A DNA stretch of 32,855 nt. Origin: CAZEAN01 sp964510225 (lineage in GTDB: Bacteria > Planctomycetota > Planctomycetia > Isosphaerales > Isosphaeraceae). The first letter of the stretch is position 1. Each line of letters begins with the position of its first letter. The notes under the pieces are model-generated. The model had not been told where the DNA came from, made no database searches, and saw only the letters and a list, made by a program, of their open reading frames with translations. The position numbers and the translations under genes were made by a program. The stretch lies in assembly GCA_964510225.1 (NCBI GenBank), contig CAZEAN010000068.1:1-32855 (forward strand), read 5' to 3'. Below, one piece after another: positions 8,415-16,868 of the stretch.

Positions 8415-8552
8415 GAAGTAGAGTTCTTCGGATTTGTTGGTGAGGAGTGAAAAACACGAAGAATTGGAGTTATATCATCAAAGCAAGTAGATTCGAGGAA
8501 CTCTTGGTGGAATTACGATGAGCTGTGGAGGGGACTGCACTAATGGTGGAAG

Positions 8553-11500
8553 TCAGTTAAATTGCTGGCGATTCCGAAATTGTGCGATGAAGGTACCGCC
8601 GGGGATCCCGTCGAAGTCACCGTCCAGGAGTAAGCCATCGAGGTCGGTCAATCCCGATGTGCGACTGCTCGTAAACGGTGATCTGATAGTGACTTGGAAG
8701 AAGGTTTCGAGTGGAAAAAAGGTGGCCGGAATCAGTGCAACTCGAGAAGTGGGTGGGTCATACCACACTGCAGCGAGTGGAATTAGAAGATCATCGCTCG
8801 TACCGATCAGTTGGTCAGGACCTCCTTGCAACATCTCGTAATTCGTTGGATCAACTGCACGATTGGGTTCGATCGGCTCACTGAAGCTGAGCACAACTGC
8901 CGTGAGACCGAAGGGACCGAACATGGCTTCGCTCTGAACCACGACTGGAGGCGCTTGGTGGGCGTCGTTATCGACAATCGTTACTTGAAGTTCTGTGGGA
9001 CTTCCAAGCTCGGTACCTATGCTTGGAAAGCCAAGAAAGACCGAAAAGGCCTGATCAGGCTCGGACACAGCGTCGTCAAGAATCGGGATCTCGACCACTC
9101 TACGAGACTCGCCAGGAGCGAAATGGAGAATTTGAGCAACCTGTAGGTAGGAGATTCCGGCCCTTGCAGAATTATCGAGTGTCGCCATGCTAACTCGTGC
9201 TGGACCACCGTCACCGTTACTTCGGAGGACTGTCACCTTTGCTACACCAAAATCCTCCCCAACTACCATCCTAGCAAACTCGAACTCGAAACGTCCTGGG
9301 TTGTCATCATCGAGAAGGGTGACGATTGCTTCAGTCGTAGGTGCCAAGATGACTCCCGAGGGTGCACCAAGAGAGACGGAGAATGTTTCGTTACCTTCGA
9401 CCAGCGAGTCACCGATCAACTCCACCACAATCTGCTTCTCAAACTCGCCAGGTTGAAACGCGAGGAGCCCACCAATCGGCTGATAGTCAATCCCTGCCTC
9501 GGCGGTGCCGTCTCGCGTTGCGAAGGCAACAGTCGCCTGATTCTCAGCGCCTGTTCTGATCACGGAGATCGTTAAACTACCGGAGGATTCGTCTACTGCC
9601 AGGGATTCGCTGCTAAAGCCCAAGACTGACTGATCGTCACTACCGATCACCAGTGTTGCAGTTTCAGGACTCCCGAGGGTGACACCCGCTGATGGTTCAG
9701 AGAGCATGAGCTGTACCGTGACGGGTTGATCGACTTCACTATCATCAATGAGTGGAATTGTGACCGTCTGGTTTACTTGTCCAGGATCAAAAGTGACGAC
9801 TGAAGAGACCATTTCGTAGTCTTGGCCAGCAATCGCAGTACCGTCAAGGGTGCTAAACAAGACAGATGCCGTCCCTCCAAGAGCCCCAGTCCGGGTCAAG
9901 AGTATAGTGGCAACGCCATCGGCTTCAACGGCTTGATACTCATTGACAGCGAACTGGAGCTGGATTTCCTTAGTGGGGATGGCGTTGGAGAACTCGGACG
10001 TGTTGCCGTTGGAATTAGTTGCAGTAGCGGTAATGAAGAGGCCTGGGGCAATTGCTGGTTCCAGGTTGACTGCAAAGCTAGCGATTCCGGAAGTGTCAGC
10101 CTCAACCTCGACCAACTCTAACAGAGTTTGGCCTTCACCGAATCCGGTCGGATCAGCTACAGCATTCGAGAAGAGCTGAACGTCAAGGATCTCGCCAGGA
10201 CTGGTAAGCAACGTACCTTGGATCGATGTTGATTCGTTGTTGGTTGTAGCAAGGAGTAAGGTTGGAGCATTGACAAGGTCGTTCGGCCCGGTGTCTGTAT
10301 CGCCAGGATCGTTGGTGTCGACCCCAGCATGACCAAGATCGATCCCGAGTCCCGTGTTATTAAAGATGGCGTTGGAAAAGATCCTGTTCTGGTTCCCTGA
10401 CGTGACCCGAACTCCGGCTTCACCGTTGAACGCAATCAAGTTACCTGAATCAGTTGTTGCACCGCCGATGGTGTTGCCCGATGCACCTCCGGCGAGCAGG
10501 ATCCCGTCGATGGAGTTTCCTAAATCAGTGAAGCCATCAGCCGCGAGGCCAATCAAATTGTTGGTGATGAAGGATCCAGTGACACCAGAACCGATGAGAC
10601 GAATTCCCCGATCGTTCCCAGAAATGACATTTCGGGCAGCTTCACCAGTGCCCCCGATGATGACTTCGGGCGCACTGTTCACCACAATCCCGTCAACCGC
10701 GTTACCGAGATCGGTTTGACCATCGCTCGCGGGACCAATGAAGTTCCCCAGGACTCGGTTTCCCGCGGCACCTGCACCTTTAATGACGACACCATTGTTA
10801 TTCGCTGAGATTACATTACCTGCACCTGGAGTATCACCACCGATCAGATTATCTGGTGCCTGATCAACCAAGATTCCATCGAAGGAATTGCCGAAATCAT
10901 CTCCCCCTTGGATTGTCCCGATGTAGTTGCCTTGGACTTCATTACCCGTCGCTAGAGCACCACTGATGCTAATGCCATTCCGCCCATTCTCTGCAATCGT
11001 ATTCCGTTCACCTTCGGTCTGCCCACCGATCACGTTCCGAGGTGCGGCAATCGCAATTCCATTTTGGTTCGGCAAGATTGAAACGACATTACCCCTGAGG
11101 TTAAAGCCAATATAGTTATTGCGGACTCGGTTCCCAGCGGCCGTTTCACCTTGAATCCGGATTCCATCGCTAATATTGGCCGCGATCACATTACGGGTGT
11201 TGCCACCATTACCACCGATCGAATTGTCGGGGGCTCGATCGATGAAGACACCTTCTTCTTGGTTCGGCCTTGAGCTTACGCCCCGTGTCGGTTCCTCAAA
11301 GCCCGGAAGGCCAACATCGGTCCCAATTTCGTTGTTAATGATGATGTTGCCGCGCGCCGCTATTCCAGAGAGTACCACACCACGCTGATTCCCCGAGATC
11401 ACATTACCCCCACCTGCTGGTCCTTCACCGATCGCTTCACCCACGAAGTTGTTGGAGGACTCGAGCAAGACCCCGTCACCACCGTTGTCGAGGATAAAAT

Positions 11501-12236
11501 TACCCTCGACCAGGTTTCCGGTCCCTTCTTCGGTAGTCAGCAACACCCCAGCATCGATATTTCCTTGGATGATGTTTCGTCCTGATGGGAGGGTACCGCC
11601 GATTCGGTTGTTTGACGCCGCGATTCGAATCCCGAGGCCATTTGCGAAGGGGTTTGACTCCGCGGTGACGGGGTTTCGGGTTGCTTCGTTGAAGTCGTCG
11701 ATTCCAACGAAGTTTCCGAAGAGCCGATTACCTACGGCAGGGTTGTCGGGATCAACGGTTTCAATGACGATTCCCGCCCCACCGAAGCCAGTGATGCTCA
11801 GGCCCGAAATCGCGCTGTTGGACCCTTGGATGATTAGACCATCTGCTGTGGGGCCGGCCATCGATCCATCGATTCGGATCGTTAGGACGGCGATATCGGT
11901 TTCCTCGTCGTCGTTCCCATCGGAACTGTTCGCGACCGCACCAGGTTGCGTGTAGCCCTGGATCTCGACCTGCTCGGTAATCGCCGGAAGTGGTGTCAGC
12001 GGTTCGATGACGTGCTGACCATCCCCCTCGATGTTGAAGAGGATGATGTCTGGGCCAGTTGTTGCGTTGGCTGAAAGGATTGCCTCGCGGAGTGTACCCA
12101 ACCCAGCATCTGCTGTACTGGTGACCCCAAACGTGGCAAGGAGACGGCGGTCTTCGAGGGATTCGACTCTTGGGAAACTTCTCCTGACTCGGCCTCGAGC
12201 ACTCGGACGACGATTCCCAGCGCGATTCGATCGCAT
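8553..12236 (-). CDS. Giant secreted beta-helix/Calx-beta surface protein
   Basis: A 1227-residue exported protein. I chose the ATG at 12236, preceded by GAGAG at good spacing; a GTG six codons upstream has no such site. The arginine-rich N-terminus ends in VESLEDRRLLA (24-34), the planctomycete-type export motif. It is followed by a CSLREAI-like segment (GLGTLREAILSAN) and a right-handed parallel beta-helix from about 130 to 630, built of roughly 68-residue units with NxIGG, GNVISxN and AxGNxVxxNxIG motifs. Then come a linking beta-domain (about 655-755), three Calx-beta domains (about 759-866, 870-977, 980-1090) and a C-terminal Ig/SbsA-like domain containing SFSEPI (about 1095-1227). Probable role: adhesion or surface structure with calcium binding. 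No catalytic site is recognisable. Confidence 0.9.
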   Translation of the reverse strand: MRSNRAGNRRPSARGRVRRSFPRVESLEDRRLLATFGVTSTADAGLGTLREAILSANATTGPDIILFNIEGDGQHVIEPLTPLPAITEQVEIQGYTQPGAVANSSDGNDDEETDIAVLTIRIDGSMAGPTADGLIIQGSNSAISGLSITGFGGAGIVIETVDPDNPAVGNRLFGNFVGIDDFNEATRNPVTAESNPFANGLGIRIAASNNRIGGTLPSGRNIIQGNIDAGVLLTTEEGTGNLVEGNFILDNGGDGVLLESSNNFVGEAIGEGPAGGGNVISGNQRGVVLSGIAARGNIIINNEIGTDVGLPGFEEPTRGVSSRPNQEEGVFIDRAPDNSIGGNGGNTRNVIAANISDGIRIQGETAAGNRVRNNYIGFNLRGNVVSILPNQNGIAIAAPRNVIGGQTEGERNTIAENGRNGISISGALATGNEVQGNYIGTIQGGDDFGNSFDGILVDQAPDNLIGGDTPGAGNVISANNNGVVIKGAGAAGNRVLGNFIGPASDGQTDLGNAVDGIVVNSAPEVIIGGTGEAARNVISGNDRGIRLIGSGVTGSFITNNLIGLAADGFTDLGNSIDGILLAGGASGNTIGGATTDSGNLIAFNGEAGVRVTSGNQNRIFSNAIFNNTGLGIDLGHAGVDTNDPGDTDTGPNDLVNAPTLLLATTNNESTSIQGTLLTSPGEILDVQLFSNAVADPTGFGEGQTLLELVEVEADTSGIASFAVNLEPAIAPGLFITATATNSNGNTSEFSNAIPTKEIQLQFAVNEYQAVEADGVATILLTRTGALGGTASVLFSTLDGTAIAGQDYEMVSSVVTFDPGQVNQTVTIPLIDDSEVDQPVTVQLMLSEPSAGVTLGSPETATLVIGSDDQSVLGFSSESLAVDESSGSLTISVIRTGAENQATVAFATRDGTAEAGIDYQPIGGLLAFQPGEFEKQIVVELIGDSLVEGNETFSVSLGAPSGVILAPTTEAIVTLLDDDNPGRFEFEFARMVVGEDFGVAKVTVLRSNGDGGPARVSMATLDNSARAGISYLQVAQILHFAPGESRRVVEIPILDDAVSEPDQAFSVFLGFPSIGTELGSPTELQVTIVDNDAHQAPPVVVQSEAMFGPFGLTAVVLSFSEPIEPNRAVDPTNYEMLQGGPDQLIGTSDDLLIPLAAVWYDPPTSRVALIPATFFPLETFFQVTIRSPFTSSRTSGLTDLDGLLLDGDFDGIPGGTFIAQFRNRQQFN

Positions 12237-12750
12237 CGGTTTTCTCTCAGCCACTTGTGGTCTATTTATTCAGGATTGATCGATCCTCTTACCATGGACC
12301 ATACGCTGCTAAGATTCATGAATCTAGGGATCAACGGCTAAGGCCGAAGTGTGGCTGGGGCTATTTGCATGCATGATGAAACCTAAAGCCAGTCTTCTTT
12401 TGACACGGATGACAAGAGAATCTGCAACAAACGACGGCCCGATGTTTGGGTTTCCCGTGCCCTGTCTTTCGAGGTGATCTATCGGGCTCATTTTTCTGGT
12501 TTTTTTCCAGAGATTCGATCACAGCCCCATCATTATCGATCCTTTCCGAGCTTTGCTCGCATCCTCTCTAGGGTTGATGTGTTTGTCGCGTTACCTCGCT
12601 TGATTCCCAAATGTTCAGCACACTCAGGAAGTTCTGGGTGAGTTGAAGGGGTCGAAGGTACGTTCCACGCTCCTCTTTGCCTTGGGGCCGAACAACCTCA
12701 ACCACTATCTACCATCCATCGATTTTTTTCCCCTATCGAGGAGGATTGCC
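12237..12750. other. Gene-free divergent region
   Basis: About 500 bases between the beta-helix gene and the second DUF1559 gene. I see no convincing gene. It contains a perfect 14-base palindrome AGATTCATGAATCT (12312-12325) that could be an operator, and a TTGACA near 12399 without a good -10. An ORF extension of the DUF1559 gene back to 12643 exists but is not favoured. Confidence 0.4.
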
Positions 12751-13749
12751 TTGACGTTGCATCGCAATTTCCGACGTTCCGGCTTCACATTGATCGAATT
12801 GCTGGTGGTAATCGCAATCATCGGTGTCCTCATTGCACTCTTGCTGCCGGCAGTTCAGTCGGCACGAGAAGCCGCTCGTCGAACCCAGTGCACGAACAAC
12901 ATGAAGCAAATCGGGCTAGCCCTTCATAATTATGAGTCGGCTCACGGGAGCTTCCCGTTCGGGGCGATGACGTATGATCAGTCTCGTGATGCTGGTACAT
13001 CGCTCGGTAATCCGAGAATGAACCATACGTTCTTTAACTACATCCTGACTTTTGTAGAGCAGGGGAACATGTACGGTGGTGTGAATTTCGAACTTCGCGC
13101 CGGTGGGGCCCACAATAAGACGATCTTCGATAACCAGATCGATATTTTCGTCTGCCCGACCGAAGAAAAGATCACACCGTATACCTGGGAAGAGTCCTCT
13201 AATGGCTACTTTCAGGTCTCATATGCCGGTAATGCTGGGACCCTTGATTCAATTCGATATTGGAGAGGCTCCACCGCAGTCCCACACGACATCGTCGCCG
13301 ACGGTGCCTTGAGCCGCGGTGTCGTTTTCAATGTAAGCAAATTCAAGGACGGCCTCAGCGGCACTATCTTTGTCGGAGAACGTTCTCGGTTCGTCGATAG
13401 TACCGAACGGGTCAAGAATTTCGGCAACCGATACGGCTGGTGGTCAACCGCCGTTTCAGGTGTGTCCGTACCGTCGGTCTTTGCCCTCTCAGTGGCAAAC
13501 ATTAATGCTCCACGGATGATTCCGGACCATCCTCCTGTTGGATCGGGTGCGGTGAGCCCCGGGCTTCGGGCTTCGCCTGATTCGGTCAACTTCGGCCAGT
13601 TCGGATTCCGAAGCTTGCACCCAGGCGGTGGCAACTTCTTGATGACTGATGGCTCCGTCCGGTTCCTCAAGGAGACAATCAATAACGACATCCTCCGTGC
13701 GATTTCGACTCGGAAGGGTCTAGAGGTCGTTAGCGGCGACGAGTATTAA
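12751..13749 (+). CDS. DUF1559 protein with prepilin-type N-terminus (second copy)
   Basis: A 332-residue DUF1559 protein. The frame is open upstream to 12643, but I chose the TTG at 12751 because GAGGAGG (12738-12744) lies six bases upstream and because it places the prepilin signal near the N-terminus: cleavage between G11 and F12 in RSGFTLIELLVVIAIIG. The next 35 residues are almost identical to the copy at 7254-8414 (ALLLPAVQSAREAARRTQC), while the centre is divergent. The C-terminal HPGGGNFLMTDGSVRFLKE closes the domain. It is followed after 46 bases by another mini-lipoprotein gene. Confidence 0.9.
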   Translation: MTLHRNFRRSGFTLIELLVVIAIIGVLIALLLPAVQSAREAARRTQCTNNMKQIGLALHNYESAHGSFPFGAMTYDQSRDAGTSLGNPRMNHTFFNYILTFVEQGNMYGGVNFELRAGGAHNKTIFDNQIDIFVCPTEEKITPYTWEESSNGYFQVSYAGNAGTLDSIRYWRGSTAVPHDIVADGALSRGVVFNVSKFKDGLSGTIFVGERSRFVDSTERVKNFGNRYGWWSTAVSGVSVPSVFALSVANINAPRMIPDHPPVGSGAVSPGLRASPDSVNFGQFGFRSLHPGGGNFLMTDGSVRFLKETINNDILRAISTRKGLEVVSGDEY

Positions 13750-13795
13750 TCAATACTAACGTCGAGTTACCACTCTCATAGAAAGGCTGACTTGC

Positions 13796-13993
13796 ATGTT
13801 TAAGAACTCGTCTTTTCGTAGACTTCGCTCGATTTCTACCTGCACGCTGTTAAGTCTGGTGATGCTCACTGGCTGCGGATCACAGGAAACTGTAACGGCG
13901 CCTGATGTCGAAGCGGTCGATTCCGTTCCCGAGCCAAGTACTGTTAGTCCTGGTGGAGATAACACCGACGGCGCACCTGCTGGTGACCTTTAA
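13796..13993 (+). CDS. Small lipoprotein downstream of second DUF1559 gene
   Basis: A 65-residue predicted lipoprotein. The N-terminus is basic (MFKNSSFRRLRS), followed by a hydrophobic stretch and the lipobox LTGC, with the modified cysteine at 27. The mature part is short, acidic and Pro/Gly/Thr-rich, probably disordered. AAAGG lies nine bases before the ATG. It forms a unit with the DUF1559 gene just upstream and is closed by a strong terminator. It has the same arrangement as the lipoprotein at 7048-7218, but no detectable sequence identity beyond the lipobox. Confidence 0.78.
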   Translation: MFKNSSFRRLRSISTCTLLSLVMLTGCGSQETVTAPDVEAVDSVPEPSTVSPGGDNTDGAPAGDL

Positions 13994-14069
13994 TTGGTCT
14001 TGTAAGTGATCTTGATTGGCTAATCGATCAGTCGATAGGTCCTTGGTTACTGGCAATACTCGTTGGTCT

Positions 14070-14108
14070 CCGTTCCGGCATAATCAGTTCATGCCGGAAC
14101 GGGGTTTT
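14070..14108 (+). terminator. Rho-independent terminator after lipoprotein gene
   Basis: A 12-base-pair perfect stem (CCGTTCCGGCAT at 14070-14081 with ATGCCGGAACGG at 14091-14102), a nine-base loop, and then GGTTTTGTTCTT. It ends the DUF1559/lipoprotein transcript on the plus strand. Confidence 0.88.
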
Positions 14109-14166
14109 GTTCTTGATCTCGGACCGTGATCCCGATCAATCAAGAGTGTAGTTGAGAGCAATCGAA

Positions 14167-14517
14167 CTATGATTGAGTGACGGCATCGACCTTTGATTCG
14201 TAGAAACAGAGGTGATCTTTGACGTCAGCGACTTCTTCTTTAGGAGCTTCATAACTCCAGACAGCCTGATCGACGCGTCGGTCGCCAACTTGAATGTTGA
14301 AGTAGGAAGCATCTCCCTTAAAAGGGCAGTGGGTTGAGTGGGTGGACGGCTCCAAATATTCCATCTGAACATCTTCTCTGGGAATGTAGAGCATCGGAGC
14401 CATCGGGCCTTCTTTGAGTGCCTTGGCACGTGTCGAGTCCGCGATGATGGTCCCAGCGAACGTCACCGTGACCCGGCTTCCGTGGGTTGAAATTGAGATC
14501 TGGTGTGGATTGCTCAT
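14167..14517 (-). CDS. DUF427 domain protein
   Basis: A 116-residue cytoplasmic protein that is essentially one DUF427 domain. Recognisable blocks are VTVTFAGTIIADSTRAKAL, LYIPREDVQMEYLEPS, THCPFKGDASYFNI, AVWSYEAP and DHLCFYESKVDAV. The family has a small beta-barrel fold and occurs widely in bacteria and fungi; its molecular function is unknown. The gene stands alone, convergent to the DUF1559/lipoprotein unit and divergent from the PQQ dehydrogenase. It ends in TAG, which shows that UAG is an ordinary stop in this genome. No clear ribosome binding site precedes the ATG. Confidence 0.88.
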   Translation of the reverse strand: MSNPHQISISTHGSRVTVTFAGTIIADSTRAKALKEGPMAPMLYIPREDVQMEYLEPSTHSTHCPFKGDASYFNIQVGDRRVDQAVWSYEAPKEEVADVKDHLCFYESKVDAVTQS

Positions 14518-14730
14518 CTGATAAATTCGCGTTGTTGGTTTTGTCGATCTACCCTTGCACGAAGGACTCAGTTGTGTCCTCTTAATTCATCAGTAGGCAA
14601 TCCAGTCCTTGCGGCAATCGATCACCAGTCATCCTTAATGAACTGATATTAACTTCTCGCGACTTGATGAAGATCCCGGGTAAAATAACGCCAATCGATA
14701 ACGCCCGAAGCATCCACCCGGAGTCTTGTG

Positions 14731-16623
14731 ATGCGGGTTTCAACCAGAGTATTCAGCGCGCTCGCCATTCTTTCAACGCTTCAGATCGCCGAAGGTCAAT
14801 CATCACAAAGTGTCGATTGGCCAAGGGTTGGAAATGACCCCGGCTGTATGCGTTACTCGACTCTAGAGCAGATCAATCGGACCAACGTTGATCAGTTAGA
14901 GCCCGCCTGGATCTATCACACGGGAGAGTTGGAGGGGCGTACCGGCAAGACGATCGAGTGTACACCGATCGTGATTGATGGGCAAATGTACGTCACGACA
15001 GGATATCTTCGGGTTGTCTCGTTGGATGCCGAAACAGGGGAGGAACGTTGGCAGTTCGACCCGTTAACCGACCATCCGTTTGAGCACAGTCCGACTTCAG
15101 GTGGCGTTAATCGAGGGTGTGCCTACTGGTCGGATGGGAAGCCAGATGGTGATCGACGGATCATTCATGGGACATCAGACGGACGGCTCTTCTCGATCGA
15201 TGCGAGGACCGGAACGCTCGACAGTTCGTTTGCGGAAGGGGGGATCCTGAACCTGCGCAAGGGGTTGGATCCAGTCGTTGCAGATTTGGGCTACGGACCA
15301 ACATCAGCGCCGGCGATCTGGAATGACACGATCATCGTCGGTGTTTCTTGTGGTGAAGGGCCAGGGATTGCTGCCCCTGGTGATATCAGAGCCTTCAACC
15401 TGCGGACCGGTGAAGAAGTCTGGCAGTTTCGGACTGTACCGAGGCCGGGTGAGTTCGGCAACGAAACCTGGGAGGGAGAGTCGTGGAAGAGCAGGGGAGG
15501 GGCAAACGCCTGGGGCGGTTTTAGTGTTGATGTTGAGCGTGGGATCGTCTTTGCTGGCCTCGGTTCAGCCGCCTTCGATTTTTACGGAGGAGACCGTCAT
15601 GGTGATAATCTCTTTGCGAACTGTACAATTGCTCTTGACGCACGGACTGGGAAGCGACTCTGGCACTTTCAGACCATCCGTCATGATCTTTGGGACCACG
15701 ATTTGCCGATCTACCCGAACCTCGTTCGAGTAACGCATCACGGCGTTCAAGTGGATGCTGTTGCTCAGGTCACAAAAACGGGCTTCGTCTATCTCTTCGA
15801 GAGAGAATCGGGTGAGCCCTTGTTCGAAATCGAGGAAATGGCTGTCCCCAGCTCCGATGTACCGGGAGAGCTGGCAGCAACGACACAACCGATCCCCGTC
15901 AAACCGCCGCCGATTGCCGCACAGTACCTCGATGAGTCGAACATCACCAACATCGGCGCAGAAAACCGAGAGTATATCCTGGACGAGCTTCGGAAGATCC
16001 GCGGAGGCCCTGGGTTTAACCCTCCGAGCCTCCAAGGAACCGTTGTTGTTCCCGGATTTCATGGGGGAGCGAATTGGTCGGGTGCCTCGTTCGATCCTAC
16101 AACCGGGACCCTTTATGTAAACTCTAACAACGTGCCCAATATCATCACGCTGGTTGAATCGGAGAGCGATCGACCGTCACGATATGGCACCTACGGACAC
16201 CTCGGCTACATTCAATTCCGCGACCAGGAAGGGTATCCCGCAATCAAACCGCCTTGGGGAGTTCTCAATGCCGTCGATCTTAACAACGGCGAGTTGAAGT
16301 GGCAGGTACCGCTTGGTGAATACGAGGAACTAACCGCGCGAGGGATTCCCCAAACTGGAACGGAAACATTTGGGGGCACGATTGTGACGGCAGGTGGTCT
16401 CGTTTTCATCGCTGGGACCAAAGATGAGCGGATTCATGCGTTCGATAAAGAGACCGGAGAACTCTTATGGGAGCATCCACTGCCGGCCGGTGGTTATGCC
16501 ACTCCTTCAACCTATATGGTTGATGGTCGGCAATATCTGGTGATCGCTGCCGGCGGCGCAGGAAAGCTCCGAACCAAGGCCGGCGACGCCTTTGTCGCCT
16601 TTCGACTCCCAGATCACGAGTAA
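14731..16623 (+). CDS. Secreted PQQ-dependent dehydrogenase (membrane-GDH-like quinoprotein)
   Basis: A 630-residue exported quinoprotein. I chose the ATG at 14731, seven bases after CGGAG; a GTG one codon earlier is also in frame. Residues 1-22 are a signal peptide. The rest is an eight-bladed beta-propeller of the PQQ dehydrogenase type, with repeated blade motifs such as LDAETGEERWQF, LRTGEEVWQF, LDARTGKRLWHF, DLNNGELKWQV and DKETGELLWEHPLP. RHDLWDHDLPIYPNL (about 317-331) matches the block containing the catalytic Asp in quinoprotein glucose dehydrogenases. There is no N-terminal membrane domain and no cytochrome c domain, so it is probably soluble in the periplasm and needs a separate electron acceptor. 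The substrate is unknown. PQQ synthesis genes are not in the window. Confidence 0.88.
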   Translation: MRVSTRVFSALAILSTLQIAEGQSSQSVDWPRVGNDPGCMRYSTLEQINRTNVDQLEPAWIYHTGELEGRTGKTIECTPIVIDGQMYVTTGYLRVVSLDAETGEERWQFDPLTDHPFEHSPTSGGVNRGCAYWSDGKPDGDRRIIHGTSDGRLFSIDARTGTLDSSFAEGGILNLRKGLDPVVADLGYGPTSAPAIWNDTIIVGVSCGEGPGIAAPGDIRAFNLRTGEEVWQFRTVPRPGEFGNETWEGESWKSRGGANAWGGFSVDVERGIVFAGLGSAAFDFYGGDRHGDNLFANCTIALDARTGKRLWHFQTIRHDLWDHDLPIYPNLVRVTHHGVQVDAVAQVTKTGFVYLFERESGEPLFEIEEMAVPSSDVPGELAATTQPIPVKPPPIAAQYLDESNITNIGAENREYILDELRKIRGGPGFNPPSLQGTVVVPGFHGGANWSGASFDPTTGTLYVNSNNVPNIITLVESESDRPSRYGTYGHLGYIQFRDQEGYPAIKPPWGVLNAVDLNNGELKWQVPLGEYEELTARGIPQTGTETFGGTIVTAGGLVFIAGTKDERIHAFDKETGELLWEHPLPAGGYATPSTYMVDGRQYLVIAAGGAGKLRTKAGDAFVAFRLPDHE

Positions 16624-16664
16624 AGATTGACGTCGATCAGAGTATGGTTCTGTCCGATCAGAAT

Positions 16665-16701
16665 GCTCACTGGACGGACTAATCCGTGCTGTCCAGCGAG
16701 C
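16665..16701. terminator. Hairpin after PQQ dehydrogenase gene
   Basis: The arms GCTCACTGGAC and GTCCAGCGAGC pair over 11 positions with one mismatch, and an inner CGGA/TCCG hairpin sits in the loop. It starts about 40 bases after the dehydrogenase stop codon. There is no T-run, so this may be a weak terminator or a processed 3' structure. The remaining bases up to 16868 show nothing else. Confidence 0.4.
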
Positions 16702-16868
16702 GTCATCTAAGGTAAGATACAATCGACCCCCGTGATCGAGCGCAGGACGATTGCTGACAGCGTGCGGTTCGGGTTCGGTTTGGATCGGGGGGTTCAGGCA
16801 CATCCTCTCCTGATCGTCATGCAACAGCATATTTCCAGATTGATCCGATCGACAAGGAGCCTCGAACC

